50,238 nt of DNA, from contig JAEEVK010000011.1 of NCBI GenBank assembly GCA_016287095.1, forward strand, positions 1 to 50,238, written 5' to 3'. How positions within the stretch are numbered: the first letter of the stretch is position 1; the number at the start of each line of letters is the position of its first letter. A program made the translations under genes and the position numbers. The stretch is from Lachnospiraceae bacterium (GTDB lineage Bacteria; Bacillota; Clostridia; Lachnospirales; Lachnospiraceae). This document shows positions 1 through 8,105 of this stretch, in pieces. Under the pieces are notes generated by a model. That model was not told the DNA's origin. It was given only the letters and a program-made list of their open reading frames with translations, and made no database searches.

Positions 1-596
1 ATCGCTATGGATATTTCGTTTATGTTGGGATTTGTTTTAATCAGATTTTTGATATTTAAAGATGGAGTATAATTGACTACAGAGATGTTTTCGTCAGTGT
101 TGCTGTATTTAGTTACATATACCTTAGTACCTGTATAAAGTGTTCTATCTGTCTCTGCCGAATCCAGCAGTAAAAGTTCTTCTTCCGTAACAGGTATGAT
201 TACAGAGCCTCTTTCCCTGTCAATTGCTATGATCTTTTTATGTGAAGCAACAATATAATCCGATCCTTCAATATATCTGATCCTTATATCCACATAGTCT
301 CCTTCGGATATATTGGAAGGTAAAGAAATAAAAGAATATTCAGTTTCCCTGATTTTTTCTGCCTTAATTGGTACTGTTTCTTCTTCTATAGTATTTTCTT
401 TCTCAGATTCTGTCTTTTGAGACAAAAGATTCTCAAGCTCTGTGATCCTTGCTATATACTGTTTCTCACTGTTATTCTTTTTTAAAAACATCCAGAAAAC
501 CAGGCAAAAGGCAACACTTAATAAAGCTACGGCTATAAGAGCCACAGCCAGTTTTCCTTTAAGCCCTCCGGACATCTTCCTGATCCTTTTTGACAT
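1..596 (-). CDS. SAF/CpaB-like membrane protein, 3' end outside window
   Basis: This is a partial gene of which the first 198 codons are visible; the stop lies beyond the left edge. After a short basic N-terminus there is one membrane segment at about residues 15-37, then a charged, coiled-coil-like stretch. A SAF-type domain follows, with the pattern LPSNISEGDYVDIRIRY, as in CpaB/RcpC pilus-assembly proteins and Clostridial SAF proteins. The start is ATG 594-596. A perfect AAGGAGG lies at 609-615, 12 bases upstream, which is a little far; the intervening ATG at 602-604 opens only a two-codon frame. A sigma-A type promoter precedes it. By family, such proteins help assemble Flp/Tad pili, but no other pilus gene is visible here, so that role is inferred. 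Confidence 0.6.
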   Translation of the reverse strand, partial: MSKRIRKMSGGLKGKLAVALIAVALLSVAFCLVFWMFLKKNNSEKQYIARITELENLLSQKTESEKENTIEEETVPIKAEKIRETEYSFISLPSNISEGDYVDIRIRYIEGSDYIVASHKKIIAIDRERGSVIIPVTEEELLLLDSAETDRTLYTGTKVYVTKYSNTDENISVVNYTPSLNIKNLIKTNPNINEISIA

Positions 597-703
597 CAGG
601 GCATAAAACCTCCTTAAAGCTTAACTAAAAAAATGTGGAAAATATGATGAAATATCAAAGATTAATGTTTTTCAAGAGTTACCGAATCTCTTAAGATGGA
701 CAT

Positions 704-732
704 AGTATACACTATTAACCTTGGTTTGTAAA
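704..732 (-). promoter_or_regulatory. Sigma-A type promoter of the SAF/CpaB-like gene
   Basis: On the minus strand, TTTACA (727-732) is followed after 17 bases by TATACT (704-709). This is close to consensus with ideal spacing. It would give a leader of roughly 100 bases before the ATG at 596. Confidence 0.6.
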
Positions 733-770
733 GAGGTATTTCAAAAAAATAATAAAAATCATTACTAAAA

Positions 771-817
771 ATGCGTAGCATTTGTCATACCTATATGTAC
801 GGCAACCTGCTACGCAT
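771..817 (-). terminator. Rho-independent terminator after asnA
   Basis: A perfect 10-bp inverted repeat (arms 771-780 and 808-817, loop 27) lies just after the asnA stop. On the minus strand it is followed by a T-rich run. The loop is long for a terminator but the position and T tract fit. Confidence 0.6.
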
Positions 818-832
818 AAAGTTCAAATTACA

Positions 833-1843
833 TTAAAGTATCTGTATTCCTGCCTTTAAAGCTTCCTCTGTCATCTCTTCGGGCCATACTGAAGAATGAA
901 CCTCACCGATATGAGCCTTTCTTAAGAAATACATACACATTCTGGACTGACCGATACCGCCGCCTATGGTGTAAGGCAGCTCTTTGTTAAGTATAGCCTT
1001 CTGGAAAGGCAGCTCGGCTCTTTCCTCACAGCCTGCAATCTTTAACTGGCTGGCTAAGGAATCCTCATCAACTCTTATACCCATGGAAGAGATCTCGAAT
1101 GCAGAATCAAGCACGGGATAATATACAAGTATATCTCCGTTTAACTCCCAATCATCATAGTCGGGAGCACGTCCGTCATGTCTTTCGCCGCTTAAGAGCT
1201 TTCCGCCTATCTTCATCAGGAATACTGCCTTCTTCATCCTGCAGATATTGTTTTCCCTCTCCTTGGGAGTGGCATCGGGCCACATATTCTCAAGCTCCTG
1301 GGTAGTAACAAATGTGATATCCTCGGGGAGTATCTCTTCTATATAAGAATACTTGTCAGCTATATAGTGCTCGGTATCCTTTAATGCCTGGTAGATGCTT
1401 CTTACCACGCTCTTTAATGTGTCGACATTTCTCTCATCCTTAAGGATTACCTTTTCCCAGTCCCACTGATCTACATAGAGTGAATGAAGATTATCAAATT
1501 CCTCATCCCTTCTGATAGCAGTCATATCTGTATAGAGGCCTTCACCATATACAAAGCCGTACTTCTTGAGTGCCATTCTCTTCCACTTAGCCAGGGAATG
1601 AACTACCTCTACCTGCTCTTCGTCAAGATTCTTTATACCAAATGTTACAGGACGCTCTACGCCGTTAAGATTGTCATTAAGTCCCGAATTAGGTCTTACG
1701 AAAAGAGGCGCGCTGACTCTGGTCAGATTCAGCTGCTTAGCGAGCTGACGCTCAAAATGGTCCTTAATGTACTTAATGGCGTGCTGTGTATCCTTAATGC
1801 TTAAGGCAGAAGCATAGCCACTGGGAATAATAAGTTTAGACAT
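833..1843 (-). CDS. asnA: Aspartate--ammonia ligase (asparagine synthetase A)
   Basis: The enzyme makes asparagine from aspartate, ammonia and ATP in the cytoplasm, using free ammonia rather than glutamine. The 336 residues match the usual AsnA length of about 330. The whole protein reads as AsnA, a class II aminoacyl-tRNA-synthetase-like fold: it has the N-terminal PSGYASALSIKDTQ region and a C-terminal GGGIGQSR motif that belongs to the ATP/aspartate site. The start is supported by AAGGG seven bases upstream of the ATG. It stands alone, with a hairpin terminator downstream and a CYTH gene upstream in the same direction. Ammonia use fits a rumen or gut anaerobe that also carries GSIII. Confidence 0.95.
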   Translation of the reverse strand: MSKLIIPSGYASALSIKDTQHAIKYIKDHFERQLAKQLNLTRVSAPLFVRPNSGLNDNLNGVERPVTFGIKNLDEEQVEVVHSLAKWKRMALKKYGFVYGEGLYTDMTAIRRDEEFDNLHSLYVDQWDWEKVILKDERNVDTLKSVVRSIYQALKDTEHYIADKYSYIEEILPEDITFVTTQELENMWPDATPKERENNICRMKKAVFLMKIGGKLLSGERHDGRAPDYDDWELNGDILVYYPVLDSAFEISSMGIRVDEDSLASQLKIAGCEERAELPFQKAILNKELPYTIGGGIGQSRMCMYFLRKAHIGEVHSSVWPEEMTEEALKAGIQIL

Positions 1844-1952
1844 ATGTTTACCCTTGTATGCTAAAGCATCCTTTCATATATATTTCCCTGATACATCCTT
1901 GTTATGATCAGGAATTAAATGTCAAATAAAAACAAGAGGTATTATCCCACAT

Positions 1953-2447
1953 TTAGTTTAAAAAGTCAAGATTTTCCTGTTCTGTGAGAAACCCGTTTCT
2001 GTATCTTCTGTCAGATGAAACCTCTTTTCCAAACCATGAAGGTTTTACGAAGCTGTCCGCATCTTCAACCGATTCAAACTCCACCTCTGCGAAATAGAGT
2101 CCTTCAAGCTTTCCGTGGAAAACATCCAGCTCGATCTTGTATGTTTTATCATTATAGGTATAAGGGATGATGTATCTTGTTTTTACTATAATGTTTCCAT
2201 CCACCTTGGTTTTCAGGTGCAGATAAGCATCTTTGGTCAGAGGGGCCTCAATCTCCTCATTAACTATGGGAGCTCCTTCTTCCTTTATTTCCTTCTTCAT
2301 CTTATAAGTAAAGATATACTTATCATTGCTTTTTCTTATGCGAAGTACCGGAGAACGGTTGAGATACCCTTGCTCAATCTCTTTTTTCTTATATTTATCA
2401 AGATTCTCAGGAAGTTCGTTAATAAGATACTTATGCTCTATTTCCAT
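1953..2447 (-). CDS. CYTH domain protein (triphosphate tunnel family)
   Basis: This 164-residue protein begins with the ExExK-type signature of the CYTH superfamily (E2, E4, K6). It continues with alternating charged beta-strand segments that form the metal and triphosphate tunnel, such as RIRKSNDKYIFTYK and IELDVFHGKLEGLYFAEVEF. Family members act on triphosphates (inorganic triphosphate, thiamine triphosphate) or are class IV adenylate cyclases. Short bacterial stand-alone forms are most often triphosphatases, so that is the more likely activity. A GGGGGA Shine-Dalgarno precedes the ATG, and a promoter is visible about 85 bases upstream. Confidence 0.85.
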   Translation of the reverse strand: MEIEHKYLINELPENLDKYKKKEIEQGYLNRSPVLRIRKSNDKYIFTYKMKKEIKEEGAPIVNEEIEAPLTKDAYLHLKTKVDGNIIVKTRYIIPYTYNDKTYKIELDVFHGKLEGLYFAEVEFESVEDADSFVKPSWFGKEVSSDRRYRNGFLTEQENLDFLN

Positions 2448-2529
2448 AAACCCATTCCCCCGTTTCTAAAAAAATAAAGACATCAGCCGACACCCAAATG
2501 TGTTCGTCCGACGCCCTTAACAAAACCCA

Positions 2530-2557
2530 ATTATACTCATTTTTCATAAAATATCAA
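2530..2557 (-). promoter_or_regulatory. Sigma-A type promoter of the CYTH gene
   Basis: On the minus strand, TTGATA (2552-2557) and a perfect TATAAT (2530-2535) are separated by 16 bases in a very AT-rich intergenic stretch. The predicted leader contains an imperfect hairpin around 2482-2515. Confidence 0.55.
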
Positions 2558-2659
2558 TAGGTTTTTTATAAAAATTTTATTTTTGTATAAATTTTACAAT
2601 TTTGTTACATAAATATTCATTGATTTTGTAATAAATCAACAATTATTTGGATATAAAAC

Positions 2660-3505
2660 TCATTCAAAAAGGTATTTTGCGACCTCATCAAACTTATCTT
2701 TATGCGGTGCAATGCCTATAAAAGCTACTACATACTTGTTTGAAGTCTCAAATCCGTTGATTTTTTCAAGGAATTTCTCAAGATTTAATCCGTATATATC
2801 CTCTTCGCCATATTCAGCATCACCGTTATCAAGAAGCTTTGCCGGAGTCACCTTATATTTTAAGGAATCATCAATACTGTCATAAATTTCCTTGGAGATA
2901 GCCTCTTTTACAGGTATTACCACTCCGTTGTTTACCTGATATTTAAGCTCGTCCTTTGTACATATCAGCATATCGATCTCTCCTGCCGACATATGCATGG
3001 TATAGCTCATCATTGAATTATAGTCAGCCACAAGTGAACTGTAATTGGTATCAAGCATTATGTTTTCATGGTCCTCATCCTTAACAAACATATCTGTCAG
3101 ATCGGCCTTAAACTGTTCCTGTGCTTCCGGCATAAACGGAGAAACGATCATAGCTATATAGAGTACCGGTTCCTGCTTAGGTTTAAGGAATGTATATACC
3201 AAGCTCCCTAACAGTGCCAGTATAAGTACTGCTACAATAACCTTTCCCAGATAATAATCCTTAAAGTAACTGAACTTAGCTTTACCTTTTAAATTTTTAA
3301 AGTTTTCGGATGCAGATTTTTCTTCTCTTACCTTATATAATGAAACCTCTCCGTCATCCTCTTCAGCCTCATCGTTTACCTTTTCAACTGTTTGGATCAG
3401 GCTTTTACCGCATTTACTGCAGCTGTCTGTCCCTTCTTTCCTTTTTGTTCCGCAATACGGACATTCTGCATAGTAATTAACCTTTTCACCTAATGCAATT
3501 TTCAT
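2660..3505 (-). CDS. Zinc-ribbon membrane protein, function unknown
   Basis: I do not recognise a named family for the whole 281-residue protein. Near the N-terminus, two CxxC pairs (CPYC at about residues 16-19 and CSKC at about 29-32) form a zinc ribbon. An acidic linker and a single membrane helix follow (about residues 88-110, VIVAVLILALLGSLVYTF). The remaining 170 residues would then be extracytoplasmic. A cytosolic zinc ribbon, one helix and an outer domain is a common layout of uncharacterised Firmicutes envelope proteins. The outer part resembles a substrate-binding-type fold only loosely. The start is backed by AAGGA seven bases upstream. It is divergent from the tRNA gene. Confidence 0.7.
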   Translation of the reverse strand: MKIALGEKVNYYAECPYCGTKRKEGTDSCSKCGKSLIQTVEKVNDEAEEDDGEVSLYKVREEKSASENFKNLKGKAKFSYFKDYYLGKVIVAVLILALLGSLVYTFLKPKQEPVLYIAMIVSPFMPEAQEQFKADLTDMFVKDEDHENIMLDTNYSSLVADYNSMMSYTMHMSAGEIDMLICTKDELKYQVNNGVVIPVKEAISKEIYDSIDDSLKYKVTPAKLLDNGDAEYGEEDIYGLNLEKFLEKINGFETSNKYVVAFIGIAPHKDKFDEVAKYLFE

Positions 3506-3545
3506 TTTATTCCTTACCTTTTATTATATTTTTACATAAAAAACA

Positions 3546-3574
3546 TTGACATTTATAATCAAAATCTGTATATT
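3546..3574 (+). promoter_or_regulatory. Consensus promoter of tRNA-Thr
   Basis: A perfect TTGACA (3546-3551) is followed after exactly 17 bases by TATATT (3569-3574), ending 17 bases before the mature tRNA 5' end. Confidence 0.8.
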
Positions 3575-3591
3575 AATAGGGTACTAAACAA

Positions 3592-3664
<73 letters not shown>

Positions 3665-3671
3665 TATCTTC

Positions 3672-3694
3672 AAGGTCTTCTGAGACCTTTTTTT
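3672..3694 (+). terminator. Terminator of the tRNA-Thr transcript
   Basis: A perfect 7-bp stem (3672-3678 with 3683-3689) with loop TCTG is followed directly by a run of T. It begins eight bases after the tRNA. Confidence 0.9.
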
Positions 3695-3710
3695 ATTTTC
3701 TCCCATTAGC

Positions 3711-4448
3711 TTATATCAATTTATACAGTAGTATAAGCACCAGCATATGCAAAGGATAGAACGCATAAAACGCCCATCGTGCATCCTTCCCTTTTTCACC
3801 TTTATACATAAATATCGGTATAAGAGCTATGAGGCCGGCCCATTCCAGCATATGGCTGAGTCCGAGGCTTATCAGCGACCATATAAAAACCATGAGCGCC
3901 ACATATCCCTTTCTGGCACCTCTCATAAAATAGAAAATCAGGATCAGGCCTATACCTACTTCCCCATAATCGAAATTTAGGAAATGAGCTATGAGGAACC
4001 CCAGCACACAGAAGAATACGGAAAAAGCGTTATATTTTAGCCTTGACTTTATGTAATAACACTCCCTGACTGTTTCCAATAGGCTTAGGAGTATAAGTCC
4101 CAAGGCAAACAAAAACAATACGTTCTGATGACCCAGACAGGCCGGAAAGCTCCATATCCCGCACATATAATCAAATACAGGTTCGGCTATAAATGCGGCA
4201 ATACCGAGTCTTAAAAGATACTTCTTTCTGTTCTTTGAATAAAAGAAACCCTCCACCAGCAGAAATGCCAGTATGATAAATGCCGTGCGTCCGATACATC
4301 TGCCCACAAGATACGGAATACTCACTCCCATCCAGCTTGGTTCGGACTCCTCGGGGATAAATACATATGTTATATGATCGATCAGCATGGATATACATGC
4401 TATGATCTTAAGCTGAAAGGCACTCAGACCTTTACCTTTAGTTCCCAT
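3711..4448 (-). CDS. TraX family membrane protein
   Basis: The 245 residues form a polytopic membrane protein with about eight hydrophobic helices. The N-terminal LKIIACISMLIDHITYVF matches the TraX signature (LK.IA...M.IDHI). The F-plasmid TraX acetylates the pilin N-terminus; chromosomal homologues in Firmicutes are probably acyltransferases acting on unknown targets. A substrate cannot be read from this locus. AAGGTAGATAT precedes the ATG. The gene begins four bases after the stop of the PAS/receiver gene, so the two are very probably co-transcribed. Confidence 0.8.
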   Translation of the reverse strand: MGTKGKGLSAFQLKIIACISMLIDHITYVFIPEESEPSWMGVSIPYLVGRCIGRTAFIILAFLLVEGFFYSKNRKKYLLRLGIAAFIAEPVFDYMCGIWSFPACLGHQNVLFLFALGLILLSLLETVRECYYIKSRLKYNAFSVFFCVLGFLIAHFLNFDYGEVGIGLILIFYFMRGARKGYVALMVFIWSLISLGLSHMLEWAGLIALIPIFMYKGEKGKDARWAFYAFYPLHMLVLILLYKLI

Positions 4449-4452
4449 ATAT

Positions 4453-5703
4453 CTACCTTAAACCAAACGCACGTGCCATAGCCTCATGCATTTTCAGGAA
4501 AAGCATGCCATACTCAACAGGCTTAGAGAATATCTCGTCTATCCCGTTTTCCTTCAGCATACTTCCGGACTGCGATGCAGATTTGTTGGAGATAGCAAAC
4601 ACCGGGATGGTCGAAGCGTCATCCTTACAGGAAAGCCTGATACAATGCGCCACCGAATATCCGTCCAGCTCTGGTGAACCGATATCTACCAGCGCCAGAT
4701 TATATGTACCGGCAGGATTTTTAATAAAGTCAGCCACGGCAGCCTTTCCGTCGCTTATAACCTTTACCTCGGCTCCTCTTCCGTTCAGCATTTCCTGCAT
4801 TATCTCGCCGCTAAGCTCACTGTCGGAAACTACCAATACATTTTTCCCTGTAAAATCAAAGTCTTCCAGGGAGATAGCAGCCCTTTCATTATCCCGTGCG
4901 TCTGCACCGGCTGTCTGTTCCTCAGATCTATGTGATATATCTTCATCGTTCTCTGAGTTTCCGAAAGAGAATACCTCTTCGTTGGACATGTTCTTTTTAG
5001 TCTTGGCCACCATCTCAACATAGCTTTCATCATCATAGTGAGCTATCTCTTCATTTTTCTTTTCGCTCTCCTCTATCATGCTGTCAAGAAGTTTTTTGAT
5101 CTCTATGGTCTTATCGGTTATAAGCTTTAATCTGTCCTTTGTCTTTTCTTCATCCGAGACAGTATTCCTTGCTATATCAGCCAGTCCAGCTATATCATTT
5201 AACGGACTTTTCATCTCGAAAGCAAACTTTTCGAAAAGCTCCTTTCGCTGACTGGATATCTCCTTTTCATGCATCAGCGAAACACTTAATAGCTTTCTGT
5301 AGCTCATATCCTCATCGGAAGCATTGTCCAGAATTCTGAAACATACGAAGTATTTCTTTTCTTCTTCATTGCCCTCGGAAGGCATGATACCTTTTACCTT
5401 TACCCAGAAATACTTGCCGTCGCCCCTGTGCATCCTGAAATTCAGTTTTTTAACAAATATCCCGTTTTTCTTATCCTCCAGGATTGATTTGGCATCAAAG
5501 AACCTAGTAAACACTACCCTGTCATCGGGATGTACCAGTTTCTGAGCAGTCAGCATTATCTCCAGCTCGATAAAACCTTTTCTTGTGTTGATTCCCGAAG
5601 GGTCCATAAGACTTTCAAATGTTCCCCTGTCCAGGCTTACATCAAGTATTTCATCATAATAATCACGCCATATCTGCATGAGCAAATCTTCTCTTGAATT
5701 CAT
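4453..5703 (-). CDS. PAS / degenerate HisKA / receiver protein
   Basis: The 416-residue cytoplasmic signalling protein has three parts. Residues about 15-130 look like a PAS domain ending in a PAC-like FRMHRGDGKYFWVKVKG. Residues about 145-215 are a HisKA-like helical hairpin with the pattern EMKSPLND. Residues about 286-410 are a receiver domain. Where HisKA proteins have the phospho-accepting His before EM.SPL, this protein has Phe162 (codon TTC at 5218-5220). No HATPase domain follows; an acidic linker leads straight to the receiver. The receiver keeps the phospho-accepting Asp340 (VDIGSPELDG) and the FSKP lysine, though the first acidic pair reads SD instead of DD. It probably senses through PAS and receives phosphate from another kinase. 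It sits directly upstream of traX. Confidence 0.75.
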   Translation of the reverse strand: MNSREDLLMQIWRDYYDEILDVSLDRGTFESLMDPSGINTRKGFIELEIMLTAQKLVHPDDRVVFTRFFDAKSILEDKKNGIFVKKLNFRMHRGDGKYFWVKVKGIMPSEGNEEEKKYFVCFRILDNASDEDMSYRKLLSVSLMHEKEISSQRKELFEKFAFEMKSPLNDIAGLADIARNTVSDEEKTKDRLKLITDKTIEIKKLLDSMIEESEKKNEEIAHYDDESYVEMVAKTKKNMSNEEVFSFGNSENDEDISHRSEEQTAGADARDNERAAISLEDFDFTGKNVLVVSDSELSGEIMQEMLNGRGAEVKVISDGKAAVADFIKNPAGTYNLALVDIGSPELDGYSVAHCIRLSCKDDASTIPVFAISNKSASQSGSMLKENGIDEIFSKPVEYGMLFLKMHEAMARAFGLR

Positions 5704-5798
5704 ATAAACCCCAATCTATTGATATATACCTTCTTATATTACCGTCATCACATGTCAAACCTTCAACCTCAACACCATCCAATGACATACAACAGCAA

Positions 5799-5840
5799 TA
5801 CAGCCGCCTTAGAATTATATAACATTTTAAGGCGACTGTA
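5799..5840 (-). terminator. Hairpin downstream of htpG
   Basis: A 13-bp inverted repeat (5799-5811 with 5828-5840, one mismatch that can be a G-U pair) lies 44 bases after the htpG stop. No good T tract follows on the minus strand, so it may be a processing or stability hairpin rather than a classical terminator. Confidence 0.4.
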
Positions 5841-5883
5841 AACCATTATATCTGTTCCAATTATAAACAATTTATAAAATTAT

Positions 5884-7968
5884 TTACTGTTCTTTGGTAA
5901 GTATCTGCATGATCTCATTGCTTCTCTCGATAAATGCTGTCATAGCCTCAGGTGCCAATGGCTTATGGCTCAGCATAGCCAGGTCGTAGAGCTGATGGAT
6001 AATAAGTTCGGTATTCTTACCCTTCTTGTTGGCATATACATACTTAACCAGCTCATTATCGCTGTTAAGTGTAAGAGTAACCTGAGCTCCGAGTCCATCC
6101 ATGTCCATACCGCCCATACCGTACATCTTCATCATATCGTTCATACGGCGGCTCTCTTCACTTAAGGTAATAACGGATGAAACCTTCTCATTCTTAAGCT
6201 TCTCAACCTTAACCTCAAGCTTATCGTTCTTAAGCACATCCCTAAAAAGCTTCTCTAATGCCTTCTGCTCCTTGTCGATGGTCTTCTGTTCCTTCTTATC
6301 AACATCAGCCTTTAATGAATCGGTAACATCGGCATCAACTCTTAAGAATGCTATCTTCTCATTATCTGCTTCAAGCTGTGAGATGAAAGGATTATCGATG
6401 TTATGAGTAAGAAGCACTGCATTCATGCCCTCATCCTTAAACATCTTTATGTACTGGCTCTGCTGCTTTTCATCGGTTACATAGTAAACCTTCTGCTTTT
6501 CAGGCTCTTTCTTTTCATCAGCGTCATCTGCAGAATCATCCTTGGAATCAATCACTTCGCCATCGGTATCAACGATATCGCCTTCAACCTTTTCAGCTTT
6601 ATCATCGGACTTATCGGCTTCCTTATCATAGAACTCGCCTTCTTTAGACTCATCCTTGGCTTCTTCTCCGTCTTTCTTGCCATATTCGGCATCAAGATAC
6701 TCCTGTAAGGTCAGATATTTGCCGTTTAAGTCCTTAAAGAGCATGGAGTCTTTAACTTTATCCTTGAACTTGTTGTCCTTCAGGCAGCCATACTTGATGA
6801 AGGGTGAGATATCATCCCAGTACTTTTCATAGTTCTCACGGTCAACGTTGAACATACCGGTAAGCTTATCCGCTACCTTCTTGGTAATATAATCTGAAAT
6901 CTTCTTTACGAAACCATCATTCTGAAGTGCTGATCTTGAAACGTTAAGAGGCAGATCAGGACAATCGATAACACCCTTTAAGAGCATCAGGAACTCAGGG
7001 ATAACTTCCTTGATATTATCAGCGATAAATACCTGATTGCTGTAAAGCTTTATAACACCCTCTAACTTGTCATAGTCAAGGTTCAGCTTAGGGAAGTAAA
7101 GGATACCCTTTAAGTTGAAAGGATAATCCATGTTCAGATGTATCCAGAACAGAGGCTCCTTATAATCATGGAAGGTTGAACGGTAAAACTCCTTATACTC
7201 ATCTTCCTTGCAGTCATTGGGATGCTTGGTCCAAAGAGGTGCTACCTCATTTATGGGCTTAGGTCCCTTCTTCTCTTCCTCTTCGCCCTCTTTCTTATCC
7301 TTGTTATCATCGGCCTTAGGCTCTTCGGGCTTTGCGTTTTCATTTACGAAGTAGATCGGTACAGGCATAAATGAACAGTACTTGTCAAGTACTTCTTTAG
7401 CCTTATACTCATTTGAGAACTCATAGCTGTCCTCATTAAGATACAATGTAATCTCTGTACCACGCTCGGTCCTGTCACTATCGGACATTTCAAAAGCCAT
7501 ACCCTCTTCAGATACCCAGTGAACAGCCTTTGCATCCTTCTTATATGAAAGAGTATCAATGGTAACCTTATGTGCTACCATGAATGCAGAATAGAAGCCC
7601 AATCCGAAATGACCGATGATCTGATCCTCATTTGCCTTATCCTTATATTTCTCAAGGAAATCAGCTGCACCGGAGAATGCTATCTGATTGATATACTCCT
7701 TTACCTCATCGGCGGTCATACCGATACCGTTATCGATGATCTTTATGGTCTTTTCTTCCTGGTTTACTCTAACCTCTATCTTATACTCGTTACCTTCGGG
7801 CTCTTCAAACTCACCTATCATTGACAGCTTTTTAAGCTTTGTAATAGCATCACAGCCATTTGATATAAGTTCTCTGTAAAAGATATCATGATCAGAATAC
7901 AGCCACTTTTTGATAATCGGGAAAATATTCTCGGAATTAATGGATAAATTGCCTTTCTCTGTGCTCAT
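5884..7968 (-). CDS. htpG: Chaperone HtpG (Hsp90 family)
   Basis: This ATP-dependent Hsp90-type chaperone has 694 residues. The N-terminal ATPase domain shows ELISNGCDAI, IIDNGIGMT and GHFGLGFYSAF, the Bergerat-fold motifs; the usual ELISNASDA is slightly altered. The middle domain carries LNVSRSALQND. A long acidic insert at about residues 435-495 (many Asp, Glu, Lys) makes the protein longer than the 625 or so of E. coli HtpG; such inserts are common in Lachnospiraceae. I chose the ATG at 7966-7968 because AAGGTG lies six bases upstream; a GTG at 7977 falls inside that ribosome-binding site. Expression is predicted to be heat-controlled by HrcA through the CIRCE element upstream. Confidence 0.95.
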   Translation of the reverse strand: MSTEKGNLSINSENIFPIIKKWLYSDHDIFYRELISNGCDAITKLKKLSMIGEFEEPEGNEYKIEVRVNQEEKTIKIIDNGIGMTADEVKEYINQIAFSGAADFLEKYKDKANEDQIIGHFGLGFYSAFMVAHKVTIDTLSYKKDAKAVHWVSEEGMAFEMSDSDRTERGTEITLYLNEDSYEFSNEYKAKEVLDKYCSFMPVPIYFVNENAKPEEPKADDNKDKKEGEEEEKKGPKPINEVAPLWTKHPNDCKEDEYKEFYRSTFHDYKEPLFWIHLNMDYPFNLKGILYFPKLNLDYDKLEGVIKLYSNQVFIADNIKEVIPEFLMLLKGVIDCPDLPLNVSRSALQNDGFVKKISDYITKKVADKLTGMFNVDRENYEKYWDDISPFIKYGCLKDNKFKDKVKDSMLFKDLNGKYLTLQEYLDAEYGKKDGEEAKDESKEGEFYDKEADKSDDKAEKVEGDIVDTDGEVIDSKDDSADDADEKKEPEKQKVYYVTDEKQQSQYIKMFKDEGMNAVLLTHNIDNPFISQLEADNEKIAFLRVDADVTDSLKADVDKKEQKTIDKEQKALEKLFRDVLKNDKLEVKVEKLKNEKVSSVITLSEESRRMNDMMKMYGMGGMDMDGLGAQVTLTLNSDNELVKYVYANKKGKNTELIIHQLYDLAMLSHKPLAPEAMTAFIERSNEIMQILTKEQ

Positions 7969-8030
7969 TATAAACACCTTGCCTTTCTTATTATAAACTG
8001 TTTGTTGCGGTTTTTCCGCTCATTGCATCT

Positions 8031-8059
8031 ATAATAATACAATTATTTTCAAATGTCAA
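8031..8059 (-). promoter_or_regulatory. Sigma-A promoter of htpG
   Basis: TTGACA (8054-8059) and TATTAT (8031-8036) lie on the minus strand with a 17-base spacer. The CIRCE element starts eight bases upstream of the -35 box. Confidence 0.8.
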
Positions 8060-8066
8060 GAAAAAA

Positions 8067-8093
8067 TTAGCACTCAATTTTATTGAGTGCTAA
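8067..8093. promoter_or_regulatory. CIRCE operator (HrcA site)
   Basis: Perfect match to TTAGCACTC-N9-GAGTGCTAA. The palindrome extends two more pairs inward, giving an 11-bp stem with a 5-base loop. On the minus strand it is followed by TTTTTT, and it lies 12 bases after the stop of the MATE gene. It could therefore also end the MATE transcript. Confidence 0.95.
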
Positions 8094-8105
8094 CAAAGTT
8101 TTTTT

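Noticed and set aside
1850-1952. T-box or riboswitch leader before asnA
   Set aside because: Small hairpins are present but no T-box GGGTGG motif or known riboswitch core was found.
7975-7977. GTG start for htpG adding three codons
   Set aside because: The codon lies inside the AAGGTG ribosome-binding site of the ATG at 7968.
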